From NCBI GenBank assembly GCA_964623815.1, contig CAZUVR010000003.1:1-64000 (forward strand): a stretch of DNA of 64,000 bases, read 5' to 3'. The stretch comes from Chroococcopsis sp964623815 (lineage in GTDB: Bacteria; Cyanobacteriota; Cyanobacteriia; Cyanobacteriales; Microcystaceae). Of the stretch, positions 26,506 to 35,419 are shown in pieces. The translations under genes were made by a program, and so were the position numbers. Numbering within the stretch: position 1 is the first letter of the stretch; each line of letters opens with the position of its first letter. The notes under the pieces were generated by a model. The model saw nothing but the letters and a program-made list of their open reading frames with translations, was not told the DNA's origin and did not search any database.

Positions 26506-27492
26506 TTAACCTACTAAAGATTTAACCGTTTCCGTATCGAGACGGGCACCGAAACGGCTGACAACTTTAGAAGAGGCTAGGGAAGCCAGATCCCCTGCTT
26601 TCTCGTAGCTCATACCGTTAGTGATGCCATAGAGGAAAGCCCCCGCGTACATATCTCCCGCACCTACAGTGTCCACAGCTTGAACCGGGTAGGATTTAAT
26701 TTCTAGGAGTTGTTCACCATCGTAAATCAGGGAGCCTCTTGCACCGCGAGTGATGGCGAATCCTCGGGTGAAGGTTTTGAAATTTTCGATCGCATCGTTT
26801 ATATTATCTGCCTCCGCCATTTTCAGGGCTTCATCTTCGTTAGCGAAGAGGAAATCTAAACCGGTGCCGATCATTTCTATCAGCCCTGGCTTGAAAAAAT
26901 TAACCATATTCGGATCGGACAGGGAGAGACTGGTTTTCACCCCTTTAGCCTCGGCGATTTCTCTGGCTTTGATAGCGGCTGCCTTGCCGGTGGGTGAGGT
27001 TACTAAGTAACCTTCGAGATAGAGGTATTGAGAATTTTCTAGGGCCGAGGGGACTAATTCCGCTTCACTGATACTGCTGGTGATACCTAAGAAGGTGTTC
27101 ATGGTACGATCGGCATCGGGTGTCACCAAAACCAGACATTTACCCGTTATTCCCTCGCTTGCTGATTCGTTGTGGCTGTTAGTATCTAAACCGGAGTTTT
27201 GTAGATCTTGGAGGTAAAATATACCCGCTTCGTCTTTGGCGACTTTACAGGAGTAGAAACCTTTGCCCCCCAGTTGAGCGATCGCTACCATCGTATTCGC
27301 AGCCGAACCCCCGCTACTGCGCTTAGTAATTATATGTCCCAATTTATCGACTAAAAGAGTCTGACGTTCCTCATCTACAAGAGTCATCACCCCCTTATCT
27401 ATCCCCAGGCTCGCCAGTATATCGGCGGTAACTTCGATTTCCATATCCACTAGGGCGTTACCGATGCCATAAACGTCATATTGCTTGGTCAT
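26506..27492 (-). CDS. PfkB-family carbohydrate/nucleoside kinase (adenosine kinase-like)
   Basis: A 328-residue ribokinase-fold enzyme. It shows GNALVDMEIEV near the start, the substrate-binding SSGGSAANTMVAIAQLGG, and the C-terminal DTVGAGDMYAGAFLYG with the catalytic Asp and anion hole. Cyanobacterial members are usually annotated adenosine kinase, but sequence alone cannot separate adenosine from sugar substrates. It is a cytosolic enzyme. The gene is flanked downstream by a strong terminator and upstream by a 127-base gap containing the rplY terminator, so it is probably monocistronic. Confidence 0.88.
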   Translation of the reverse strand: MTKQYDVYGIGNALVDMEIEVTADILASLGIDKGVMTLVDEERQTLLVDKLGHIITKRSSGGSAANTMVAIAQLGGKGFYSCKVAKDEAGIFYLQDLQNSGLDTNSHNESASEGITGKCLVLVTPDADRTMNTFLGITSSISEAELVPSALENSQYLYLEGYLVTSPTGKAAAIKAREIAEAKGVKTSLSLSDPNMVNFFKPGLIEMIGTGLDFLFANEDEALKMAEADNINDAIENFKTFTRGFAITRGARGSLIYDGEQLLEIKSYPVQAVDTVGAGDMYAGAFLYGITNGMSYEKAGDLASLASSKVVSRFGARLDTETVKSLVG

Positions 27493-27545
27493 AATCGCTC
27501 GTCAAGATAATTTATAAGATATGGATAGATGTTACAGCAAAATGC

Positions 27546-27612
27546 AAAAACCGCCAAAATGAAGTTTCTACAACTAGAGGCAGAAACGGCATCCCAGCGG
27601 TTAAGGGCGGTT
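27546..27612 (-). terminator. candidate terminator after rplY
   Basis: On the minus strand AACCGCC (27606-27612) and GGCGGTT (27549-27555) are complementary and followed by TTTTTG. The 50-base loop is long, so termination is possible but not certain. Confidence 0.4.
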
Positions 27613-27619
27613 CGCTTAA

Positions 27620-28177
27620 CTACTTTTTAGCGGCGACGATAGCAACAACAGTAACGTTTTTATCCCCTTTGAGAACTACGCCTTCTGGCATATTGAGATC
27701 GCCCAGGGTGAGAGATTGACCCACCTCTAGATTACTAATATCTACTTCGACTATTTCGGGAATACTTTCGGCGAGACATTCCACATTAATATCCATTACG
27801 GATTGTTCGAGCAAGCCGCCCTGTTTGATACCCGCCGCTTCACCGACGATTTTTAAGGGGACGACTATATCGAGTTTCCCGTGGGCCGCTACCGAGAAAA
27901 AACTGATGTGATAGACGCTATTTTTCCAGGGATGAGATTGTACTTCCTGGATTAAAGCTTTACCAGTCCAGGGCATTTCCGGAACGCTCACATCTACCAA
28001 GGTGTTATTAATAGATGCTTGCTTGAGCATATTTAGGGCATCTTTTTCCTTGATTACCAGGGAGACGGATTCAGTGCCGTTGTGGCCGTAAAGGGCCGCC
28101 GGGATGAAACCGGTACGGCGGAGGGTATTGGGGTTACTTTTTTCTGGACGTTTCTGACATTCGATACTAACTTGCAT
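27620..28177 (-). CDS. rplY: 50S ribosomal protein bL25 (general stress protein Ctc type)
   Basis: bL25 binds 5S rRNA. The 185-residue long (Ctc/TL5) form has an N-terminal L25 domain (about 1-95; LRRTGFIPAALYGHN, TLVDVSV, VYHISFFSV) and a C-terminal beta domain (about 96-185; GKLDIVVPLKIVGEAAGIKQGGLLE, PEIVEVDISNLEVGQSLTLGDL). It follows purA by 14 bases and so is probably co-transcribed from the purA promoter. A candidate terminator lies directly downstream. Confidence 0.96.
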   Translation of the reverse strand: MQVSIECQKRPEKSNPNTLRRTGFIPAALYGHNGTESVSLVIKEKDALNMLKQASINNTLVDVSVPEMPWTGKALIQEVQSHPWKNSVYHISFFSVAAHGKLDIVVPLKIVGEAAGIKQGGLLEQSVMDINVECLAESIPEIVEVDISNLEVGQSLTLGDLNMPEGVVLKGDKNVTVVAIVAAKK

Positions 28178-28191
28178 ACTATTTATCCTCT

Positions 28192-29541
28192 TTAAAATTC
28201 ATAGGTCATGGCATCCCAGGGGGAGCCGTTTTCATCCAATAAGGCACGTTTGGGCCCGTGAATCGGATCTTCGACGATGATCGTCTGATCTCTGCTAGCT
28301 CCCAGAGAGATAATAGCGATCGGTACTTCCATTATTTCCGCCAGGAAGCGTAAGTAATCTAGAGCCTGTTTCGGTAGGTCATCTAGAGTTCTGCAATCGG
28401 ATGTAGACACCTGCCAACCCGGCAGGGTGTGATAAATCGGTTGACAGCGGGCGAATTCGCTGGCGCTGCTCGGTAGGTGACGGCAGGTTTTTCCGTCGAG
28501 TTCGTAAGCCACGCAGACTTTTATTTCCGGTAGCGTATCGAGAACGTCTAATTTAGTGACTGCTAGACAATCCAACCCGTTGATCCTAACTGCATAGCGA
28601 CCGATCACCGCGTCGAACCAACCGCAACGACGGCGGCGGCCGGTGGTAGTTCCGAATTCCGCCCCCCGATCGCAGAGCAACTGTTCTATTTCCCCCTCTA
28701 ATTCGGTGGGGAAGGGCCCCTCACCTACTCGGGTGGTATAAGCTTTCGCCACGCCGATGACGCGATCGATCACCGTCGGCCCGATCCCAGAACCTACACA
28801 AGCGCCGCCCGCGATGGGATTAGAGGAGGTGACATAGGGATAAGTCCCGTGATCTAAATCCAGTAGGGTTCCCTGCGCCCCTTCAAAAAGAATATTTTTC
28901 TTGCTTCGGATGGCTTTATAAATTTTCAGGGAGCTATCCACTACGTGGGGGCGTAACTGTTCCGCATAATCGAGATATTCGCCTATTACCGTTTCTGGGT
29001 CTAAGGGCGGTACGTTATACAGCTTTTCTAAAATGACATTTTTATAATTAATAGTCCACGCCAATTTCGCCCGTAGATCATCGGGATTCATCAAATCTAT
29101 GATCCGAATGCCAGTGCGCTCCGATTTGTCGGCGTAAGTGGGGCCTATACCCCTGCCGGTCGTGCCTATTTTATGTTTTCCTCTTTTCTCTTCCGATGCC
29201 TTATCGATCAGGCGATGATAGGGCATGGTGACGTGAGCGGTTTGAGAGATGAAAAGATTTTCGGTTGAAACTTTTAAATCTCGTAACTGCTGCATTTCCT
29301 GTAATAACACGGATGGATCTATTACCGTTCCCGAACCGATGATACACTCCGTATCAGGGTAGAGAATGCCTGATGGAATCAGGTGTAATTTAAAGATTTG
29401 ATCCTGAACAACCACCGTATGGCCCGCGTTTACTCCACCTTGGGAGCGAACCACCATATCGGCTGATCGACTCAACAAATCCGTGATTTTTCCTTTTCCT
29501 TCGTCGCCCCACTGAGCGCCGATCACTATAACGTTAGCCAA
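28192..29541 (-). CDS. purA: adenylosuccinate synthase
   Basis: PurA joins IMP and aspartate using GTP, the first committed step to AMP. The 449-residue protein begins ANVIVIGAQWGDEGKGKITD with the P-loop and catalytic Asp, followed by NAGHTV with the catalytic His and TTGRGIGPTYADK. The IMP/GTP-binding ARTGRRRR region appears as TTTGRRRRCGWFD, and LSLGAS-type SLGASRDQTI follows near the end. It is slightly longer than usual (about 430), with extra residues in the C-terminal part (CRHLPSSASEFARC). A near-consensus promoter precedes it and rplY follows at 14 bases. Confidence 0.96.
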   Translation of the reverse strand: MANVIVIGAQWGDEGKGKITDLLSRSADMVVRSQGGVNAGHTVVVQDQIFKLHLIPSGILYPDTECIIGSGTVIDPSVLLQEMQQLRDLKVSTENLFISQTAHVTMPYHRLIDKASEEKRGKHKIGTTGRGIGPTYADKSERTGIRIIDLMNPDDLRAKLAWTINYKNVILEKLYNVPPLDPETVIGEYLDYAEQLRPHVVDSSLKIYKAIRSKKNILFEGAQGTLLDLDHGTYPYVTSSNPIAGGACVGSGIGPTVIDRVIGVAKAYTTRVGEGPFPTELEGEIEQLLCDRGAEFGTTTGRRRRCGWFDAVIGRYAVRINGLDCLAVTKLDVLDTLPEIKVCVAYELDGKTCRHLPSSASEFARCQPIYHTLPGWQVSTSDCRTLDDLPKQALDYLRFLAEIMEVPIAIISLGASRDQTIIVEDPIHGPKRALLDENGSPWDAMTYEF

Positions 29542-29578
29542 GGGTCGTTTAGTCTAGCTCAAGTTCACACAAACTACA

Positions 29579-29623
29579 ATTATCCCTCTAGGTCGATCAA
29601 ACTGTCAAGTTCTTATTTGATCG
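29579..29623 (-). promoter_or_regulatory. purA: sigma-70-type promoter for purA-rplY with flanking inverted repeat
   Basis: On the minus strand TTGACA (29603-29608), an 18-base spacer and GATAAT (29579-29584) lie 38 bases before the purA ATG. An 8-base perfect inverted repeat, CGATCAAA/TTTGATCG (29594-29601 and 29616-29623), brackets the -35 element and could be an operator. Confidence 0.55.
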
Positions 29624-29677
29624 CCCTACAAAAACACAGGTAATTCGCGCTCAAGTTCCTCGCCGCCGAAAAATCAT

Positions 29678-30868
29678 CTAGACTACGTAGTTAAAAGAAT
29701 TGCTCCCTAAATCTAACCCGGTGACATCCCTGACTATGGCGATGAGAGCGGATGGCAGCCCCTCCTCCTGAAGGTATATAAGGCTATCCGGTGCGGAACT
29801 GCCGAGGGTATAATCAAGCTCCTCTATATAATATTCCTCGATCGCGCCGTAAAGTTGAATGAGATCGCCATCGGCGATCGTAAAGTCGGTGATGATAGCG
29901 GTATCGGGTTCGGGTATTTCCTGATACCAGATCGACCCAGGATGGTAATAAAAAGCACCGTTTTCCTCGTCGCCGAGGATGAAAGTATCTGCCCCCTGTC
30001 CTCCCGTGAGATAGTCTATTTCACCGCCGTCATCCCCATAAGCTTTAAGGAAATCGTCGCCCGTGCCACCGTCGAGGCTATCATCGCGGCCACCTCCCAA
30101 TAAGGTATCGTTTCCAGATGCCCCCTCAAGGGTATAGGATAGGTTGCCGGCGGTAGAGATCAAGTTGTCGAGAGAATTTCCCACACCCAGGCGGGCGGCG
30201 GATTTAAGAGTTAAATTCTCGACGTTATCGGCTAGGGTGTAATTAGTCGAGGAGATAACCGTATCGGTTCCTGCCTCGAAATCTTCTATAACTACATCTC
30301 TTATACTATTGACCACGAAGGTATCGTTACCGGAACTACCTGCGAGAGTATCCTCACCAGCGCCGCCATCAAGAGTATCATCCCCCGCACCGCCATTGAT
30401 GCTATCTTTACCGTTGTCCCCCCAGAGAGTGTTATTGACTTTGCTTCCGATGATGATGTCATTGCCGGAACTACCGATAAGATTTTCTACATTCTTAAGA
30501 GTATCTTTGAAACCGTTTCCTTTTATGGGCGCTACCATCCCGGTGGCTAAGTTAGCCTGGATGCCCTTTTTGATGAAACTATAGTAAACGGTATCGATGC
30601 CGCTGCCGCCGTCGAGGTAATTAATGCCCAAGCCGCCGATAAGGGTATCGTTACCAGCACCGCCGGAGAGAGTATCGTTGCCATCGCCACCGCTGAGATA
30701 GTCGTTACCCACGCCGCCAAAAATCCGATCGCCTAGTCTACCGCCGATGAGGGTATCATTGCCCGCGTTACCGTAAATGATCCAATTGGTATCGAAAGAA
30801 ATTCGAGTTGCTAAAAATATCTCATTTTTACTACTACCGCTAAAAACTTCTCCTTTAAAAACAAACAT
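29678..30868 (-). CDS. RTX/hemolysin-type calcium-binding repeat protein
   Basis: A 396-residue secreted-type protein built from glycine/aspartate-rich nonapeptides of the GGxGxDxLx kind, in blocks near residues 38-85, 130-170 and 250-290 (GGDGNDTLSGG, GGAGDDTLDGG, GGTGDDFLKAYG). Such repeats fold as calcium-binding beta rolls, and proteins of this type usually leave the cell by type I secretion with an uncleaved C-terminal signal. The last 100 residues (DTAIITDFTIADGDLIQLYG) resemble the usual post-repeat region. There is no N-terminal signal peptide and no catalytic domain. A strong AAGGAGATAG precedes the ATG. No transporter genes adjoin. Possible roles are surface layer or adhesion. Confidence 0.88.
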   Translation of the reverse strand: MFVFKGEVFSGSSKNEIFLATRISFDTNWIIYGNAGNDTLIGGRLGDRIFGGVGNDYLSGGDGNDTLSGGAGNDTLIGGLGINYLDGGSGIDTVYYSFIKKGIQANLATGMVAPIKGNGFKDTLKNVENLIGSSGNDIIIGSKVNNTLWGDNGKDSINGGAGDDTLDGGAGEDTLAGSSGNDTFVVNSIRDVVIEDFEAGTDTVISSTNYTLADNVENLTLKSAARLGVGNSLDNLISTAGNLSYTLEGASGNDTLLGGGRDDSLDGGTGDDFLKAYGDDGGEIDYLTGGQGADTFILGDEENGAFYYHPGSIWYQEIPEPDTAIITDFTIADGDLIQLYGAIEEYYIEELDYTLGSSAPDSLIYLQEEGLPSALIAIVRDVTGLDLGSNSFNYVV

Positions 30869-31046
30869 TTTCTATCTCCTTTGGATGGTTCTCAATCCTA
30901 GGCTAACACCCACTTTTTTTGTTTCCGTGATTCAAGTCACAGCCTGTGGCTACTAATCTTTCAGCCCCGGTGCTGATCGAGGGAATCGTCGATAAATAGC
31001 TAGAATAAACTAGGGAAAATCCATATTTATCAGGAGATAATCAGCG

Positions 31047-31847
31047 GTGTTAGAGTTATATCAGTTTGAACTGTCTCAATTCTCAGAAAAAGTCCGTCTC
31101 ATCCTCGATTACAAAGGTTTAGCCTATCGTAAGATAGAAGTAGTCCCTGGGGTGGGTCAATTAGATTTATTTCGTCTGTCGGGACAGAGACAGGTGCCCG
31201 TATTGAAAGACGGCGATACTTACATCGCGGACTCTACAGAGATAGCTTTTTATCTCGAGCGCAAATACCCGGAAAAACCTCTCCTTCCTACTGATCCCGT
31301 GGAGAGAGGCCAGTGTTTATTGATCGAAGAATGGGCCGATGAATCCATAGGATTGAAGGGGCGTACTGCTTTCATCGGTGCTTTCGCACAGAATCAGAAT
31401 TTCCGCACGGCTTTCTTACCGCGAGAAACTCCCGATTTTCTCAAGACTCTCTTGGGATCGGTGCCCGCCGAACTGATCGATATACTGGGTACGGGGGTAG
31501 GATTGGGCAAAGATGCGATTAAAACGGCGAAAATCGGATTGCAGCAAGATTTGGAGGCTTTGAGTTTAATTCTAGCCCACCGCCCCTATTTAGTCGGTGA
31601 GCGGCCCACCCTGGCGGATTTAACCGTAGCCGCCCACAGTATCCTACTCAAATTCCCCGCTGGCTCTTACTTTAAATTACCCGAGGAATTACAGGGGAAA
31701 GGCATCCCTGGTTTAGGGGATAATAGTGCTTACGAGGCCTTTTTCTCCTGGCGCGATCGGCTGTATCAGGATTATCGGCAACCTTTATCTCCCCAGGCTT
31801 CTTCTTCCCCCGATAATGAGTCTCCTACTTCAATCAATATTGAGTAA
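31047..31847 (+). CDS. glutathione S-transferase family protein
   Basis: An N-terminal thioredoxin-like domain (residues 1-78; LELYQFELSQFSEKVRLILDYKGL, RQVPVLKDGDTYIADSTEIA, with the cis-Pro of VPVL and the ADS glutathione site) is joined to a helical C-terminal domain (about 85-250; YLVGERPTLADLTVAAH). The active-site Ser/Tyr position is occupied by the Ser of SQFSEKV. It starts at GTG (31047) after CAGGAGATAA. The 266-residue length is longer than most GSTs because of a loop near residues 115-170. Substrate is unknown. Confidence 0.88.
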   Translation: MLELYQFELSQFSEKVRLILDYKGLAYRKIEVVPGVGQLDLFRLSGQRQVPVLKDGDTYIADSTEIAFYLERKYPEKPLLPTDPVERGQCLLIEEWADESIGLKGRTAFIGAFAQNQNFRTAFLPRETPDFLKTLLGSVPAELIDILGTGVGLGKDAIKTAKIGLQQDLEALSLILAHRPYLVGERPTLADLTVAAHSILLKFPAGSYFKLPEELQGKGIPGLGDNSAYEAFFSWRDRLYQDYRQPLSPQASSSPDNESPTSINIE

Positions 31848-31932
31848 GCATTAGTTATCTTCTCAAAAGACAAAATAAATGTTCTCGGTTACGGAATAAG
31901 CGAACTTTTTTTCATCTTTCGGGTCTTAATAG

Positions 31933-32610
31933 ATGTTACCTTCTTCTATTAACCTTATGAATAAGCCCAATCATTCCGTAGCTAAAGTTTTCCGATTTGA
32001 AGATAGAGACTCGGGACGATACTGGTTAGTTAAAGTGGTGGGAACCTCGGAAATGCCCGAATGGGTCTTTTCTGATATTATTCCCATTCTTTATCCCGAC
32101 TTGGATAAGGAAGAATACTCGAACTACCTAGCTCAAATTCCGCCCATTTGGAAAAGTCAGAAACAAATCGTTACCTCATCTGGGGAACAAATGGTATCAA
32201 CCCTTTATGAATCGGGCTTGAATTATTTAATCGCCAGGTCGGATAGTCCTCTGATGATTTGCTTTCAACAATGGGTAAGTCAAGAAATTCTCCCAGCTAT
32301 CCGCTCTAACAATAATTACCTTATTCTCAATCAATCTGTCACCCTAAATTCCAATACTAAAGAGAAATTAGAGACCCTTCGTTTAGGGATGGATTTATTG
32401 TATGAATTAGGTGGTGTCGATGAATATATGAGACTGGTTTTAAGAGAAAAAGTTAGAAATCTACTTTTAGAAGATGCTGAGGATATTAAAAAAGATTTAA
32501 TTTCTTTGCATGGTAATTATAATGGTAATCATTCTTTAAAAAGCTTGGATGATTTTCATGTAATTAGTAATGGTTCTAGTAACGGTGATCTTTTTAGAAA
32601 AGACGGTTAA
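31933..32610 (+). CDS. Bro-N domain (phage antirepressor-like) protein
   Basis: Residues about 15-120 resemble the BRO-N domain of phage antirepressors and baculovirus Bro proteins: KVFRFEDRDSGRYWLVKVVG, STLYESGLNYLIARSDSP and CFQQWVSQEILPAIR, the last being the clearest family motif. Bro-N domains bind DNA. The C-terminal half is helical with no recognised antirepressor KilA or ANT domain. The gene is AT-rich compared with its neighbours, starts at 31933 or at the internal ATG 31957 with no obvious ribosome site, and is followed 4 bases later by the CYTH gene. No other phage gene is near, so it may be a domesticated regulator or a remnant of mobile DNA. Confidence 0.72.
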   Translation: MLPSSINLMNKPNHSVAKVFRFEDRDSGRYWLVKVVGTSEMPEWVFSDIIPILYPDLDKEEYSNYLAQIPPIWKSQKQIVTSSGEQMVSTLYESGLNYLIARSDSPLMICFQQWVSQEILPAIRSNNNYLILNQSVTLNSNTKEKLETLRLGMDLLYELGGVDEYMRLVLREKVRNLLLEDAEDIKKDLISLHGNYNGNHSLKSLDDFHVISNGSSNGDLFRKDG

Positions 32611-32614
32611 AAAT

Positions 32615-33091
32615 ATGGGATTGGAAATAGAAAGAAAATTTTTAGTATGCGGCGATAGATGGAAACAACAAGGAGAAGTAAAAGTTTATCGCCAGGGTTA
32701 TATCAACAGGTTAGATAATGGCAAAACCGTAAGAATCAGGGTCGCGGGAAATAAAGGATACATAACTATTAAAGGAAATACACAGGGGATAACCAGGACA
32801 GAATTTGAATACGAGATACCCCAAGAAGATGCCGAGTGTATGTTAGAAACAATTTGCGATCGTCCTCTAATAGAGAAGCTTCGTTATCGCATACCCATCG
32901 ATGAGCTAGTTTGGGAGGTAGATGAATTTACAGGGGATAATCAAGGCTTGATCGTCGCCGAAGTGGAACTATCCTCTGCTGACCAGACGATTAGATTTCC
33001 AGATTGGGTGGGGGAAGAAGTGACGGGAGAGGCTAAATATTACAATATTAATTTAATCAAACACCCTTATAAAGATTGGTACGAGAAATAA
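32615..33091 (+). CDS. CYTH-domain triphosphate tunnel metalloenzyme
   Basis: The 158-residue protein is a minimal CYTH domain. The ExExK motif is EIERK at residues 4-8. Further metal- and phosphate-binding positions are visible in VRIRVAG, YITIKG, EFEYEIP, LIEKLRYRI, WEVDEFTGD and IVAEVEL. CYTH enzymes hydrolyse triphosphate substrates such as tripolyphosphate, ATP or thiamine triphosphate; small bacterial forms often act on inorganic tripolyphosphate. I start at ATG 32615, immediately before the motif. A longer frame from 32570 overlaps the Bro-N gene without support. It is followed at 10 bases by a solute-binding protein gene. Confidence 0.88.
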   Translation: MGLEIERKFLVCGDRWKQQGEVKVYRQGYINRLDNGKTVRIRVAGNKGYITIKGNTQGITRTEFEYEIPQEDAECMLETICDRPLIEKLRYRIPIDELVWEVDEFTGDNQGLIVAEVELSSADQTIRFPDWVGEEVTGEAKYYNINLIKHPYKDWYEK

Positions 33092-33101
33092 AGGATTAAC
33101 C

Positions 33102-33998
33102 ATGCAGAAAAAATTAGCGGTTTTTGGATTGGGAATACTTTTAACGATCGCTTATCAGCCTTCCGGTTGGGCGGGTAAAGTATTGGATAGGATCAAACAA
33201 ACGGGAGTGATAACCGCAGGTGCGAGAAAAGATAGTATCCCCTTTGGATACGTTAACGCCCAAGGTAAATGGGTGGGCTATTCCCTGGATATGTTAGAGT
33301 TAATCCGGCGACAAACGGAAAAACAATTAGGTAAACCGATTAAATTAAAAGTAGTAGAAGTCACCCCAGGAAATCGGTTTTCTAAAATTAAAGATGGCAG
33401 TATAGATATTGAGTGTGGCACCACATCCATCACCTGGAAACGAGAGAAAGAGGTAGACTTTTCCGTTAGCTATTTCGCCAACGGTACACAGTTACTAGTA
33501 AAAGCCAAAAGCCCCTTAAACTCGATCGATACCCTAGCAGGGAAACGTATCGGAGTCCTAGCCAATACCACCAACGAAAGAGTAATCAAAACTCAACAAC
33601 CGGCGGCGAAAATCGTCGTGATCAAAAATCGTAATCAAGGTTTAGAGAAACTCATGGCTGGAGAGATAGACGGATTCGCAGGGGATGGCATCACTTTAGA
33701 AGGGATGAGGAAAGCGAGCAAAACCCCGCAAGAGTTTAAAATAATCCCCGAGTTCCCCTATGCTTATGAAGCTTACGCCTGCAGTCTAGCTCAGGATCAA
33801 TCCCAGTGGCGGGATTTAGTCAATTACAGCCTGCTCCAATTTATGGAAGGGGTAGTGACAGACAATCAAAAATCGGTAGACATCTATGAGAAATGGTTCG
33901 GGGAAAACGGCGTAGTTCCCTATTCGAGAGAGGCGATCAACGATTATTTTCAAGGTATCGTCAATTCTTATGAGTGGATACCCTTAATAGGAAAATAA
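33102..33998 (+). CDS. polar amino-acid-type periplasmic solute-binding protein
   Basis: A cleavable signal peptide (about residues 1-24, ending SGWAG) precedes a family 3 solute-binding fold. Ligand-site segments are GARKDSIPFGYV, CGTTSITWKREKEVDFS and LLVKAKSPL, and the later hinge half is IDGFAGDGITLEGM. Such proteins deliver amino acids to an ABC permease. None adjoins this gene, so it may serve the transporter at 35420-37386 or a remote one. It follows the CYTH gene by 10 bases and may share its transcript. Confidence 0.88.
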   Translation: MQKKLAVFGLGILLTIAYQPSGWAGKVLDRIKQTGVITAGARKDSIPFGYVNAQGKWVGYSLDMLELIRRQTEKQLGKPIKLKVVEVTPGNRFSKIKDGSIDIECGTTSITWKREKEVDFSVSYFANGTQLLVKAKSPLNSIDTLAGKRIGVLANTTNERVIKTQQPAAKIVVIKNRNQGLEKLMAGEIDGFAGDGITLEGMRKASKTPQEFKIIPEFPYAYEAYACSLAQDQSQWRDLVNYSLLQFMEGVVTDNQKSVDIYEKWFGENGVVPYSREAINDYFQGIVNSYEWIPLIGK

Positions 33999-34075
33999 TT
34001 CCTCTAGTAGTCAGTTTTTTAGGATGATTTTGGTATATTAAGCATACATATTTCTATTTCAGTGTTGAGGAATTT

Positions 34076-35416
34076 GTGTTAGGTAACAAGAGGTATAAAT
34101 CCCCTAAAAAATCGAAGCCTTTGCTGTTACTGGCCTTAGGATTACCCGTAACAGCGATGATGTCCGCTACCCTCGGGGCGATAGTCGCCTTTTCTCTTTC
34201 CTCAACTCCTTTACTACAGAATCAATCGGGTGATTCTCAATCAGCGCTTTTCAATCAACCGGAAACCATCACCACCTCTAACCTACAACTACCTCAATTA
34301 ACCCGCCCCGTTAATATTCTGGTTTTGGGAACGAAGGTATTAACCAGCGATTTAAAAACCAATCCTAACCCTGAACTAGGTTATCAAGCCCTGGTAAACT
34401 CTTTTGAGGGCCTCACCGATACGATGCTATTAGTGAGATTTGACCCTCTGAATAAGAAAGTAACGGTTCTATCTATCCCCAGAGATACTCAGGTAGATAT
34501 AGAAGGTAAGGGAACAGTTAAGATCAACGAAGCTAACGCCATCGGCGGGGCGGGTTTAGCGATACAAACCGTGAGTAATCTCCTGGGGGGGGTACAAATC
34601 GATCGTTATATCCGGGTGAACGTTCAAAGTATCGAAAAATTCATCGACGCGATCGGGGGGGTCAATATTTACGTGCCCAAAGATATGAAATATAACGATT
34701 TCAGTCAACATTTCTACGTAGACCTCAAACAGGGACAACAAACGCTAGATGGGAATAAAGTTCTGCAATTTTTGCGTTTTCGTCACGATGAATACGGAGA
34801 TATAGGTAGGATACAAAGACAACAGTTATTAATAAGGGCGCTCAGGGAACAGATACTCAACCCGCAAATAATCGTTAAGATCCCCAACATATTAAATGTT
34901 ATTCAAGAGAATATCGACAGTAATTTAAGCGTGGAAGAACTACTGGCTCTCTCTGGCACTGTCTATGGAACCGATCGCTCGGGGGTACAAATGTTACTCT
35001 TACCGGGAAACTTCAACGATAACGGCCGGCGATCGATCAGTTATTGGTTGCCCGATGGTGAAAAAATCCAGAATCTCATGGCCCAACATTTCGCCCACGG
35101 CGATATGATAGCGACAGAAGAAAGCAGTAGTGATATTAAAATAGCCTTACAGAACGGCAGTGAAGACCCCACCGCACCAGAGAAGGTGAGGGAATTCTTA
35201 CAGAAAGCTGGTTACTCGCGCATTTCTATCGCCAACCCCACCGCCGAGCCGATCGACGTTACCCGGGTGATAGCCCAAACTGGAGACCAGAACAGCGCTA
35301 ACCTCTTACAAACTGGACTCGGCTTGGGCGAGGTGCTCGTAGAAAGTACGGGCAGTCTCAGTTCGGATGTTACCATTCAAATTGGACGAGACTGGCAAAC
35401 AAAGCAGAACTACTAA
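34076..35416 (+). CDS. LytR-CpsA-Psr (LCP) family cell-envelope ligase
   Basis: LCP proteins attach polymers from lipid carriers to peptidoglycan. After a cytoplasmic stub and a single membrane helix (about residues 15-40), the LCP domain (about 80-275) shows NILVLGTK, GLTDTMLLVRFDP, VLSIPRDTQV, KINEANAIGG and FLRFRHDEYGDIGRIQRQQ with the conserved arginines and aspartates. A C-terminal LytR_C domain follows (about 350-440; IKIALQNGSED). Translation starts at GTG (34076) after GAGGAATTT. It lies 3 bases before an amino-acid ABC binding-protein gene, an odd pairing that suggests a shared transcript. Confidence 0.92.
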   Translation: MLGNKRYKSPKKSKPLLLLALGLPVTAMMSATLGAIVAFSLSSTPLLQNQSGDSQSALFNQPETITTSNLQLPQLTRPVNILVLGTKVLTSDLKTNPNPELGYQALVNSFEGLTDTMLLVRFDPLNKKVTVLSIPRDTQVDIEGKGTVKINEANAIGGAGLAIQTVSNLLGGVQIDRYIRVNVQSIEKFIDAIGGVNIYVPKDMKYNDFSQHFYVDLKQGQQTLDGNKVLQFLRFRHDEYGDIGRIQRQQLLIRALREQILNPQIIVKIPNILNVIQENIDSNLSVEELLALSGTVYGTDRSGVQMLLLPGNFNDNGRRSISYWLPDGEKIQNLMAQHFAHGDMIATEESSSDIKIALQNGSEDPTAPEKVREFLQKAGYSRISIANPTAEPIDVTRVIAQTGDQNSANLLQTGLGLGEVLVESTGSLSSDVTIQIGRDWQTKQNY

Positions 35417-35419
35417 AAG

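Noticed and set aside
30309..30584. 91-codon plus-strand frame opposite the RTX repeats
   Set aside because: Its Leu/Ser/Pro-rich repeats simply mirror the Gly/Asp repeats of the RTX gene.
31933..33091. Prophage or complete mobile element around the Bro-N gene
   Set aside because: No integrase, terminase, structural gene or flanking repeat is visible; only the Bro-N domain itself points to phage ancestry.
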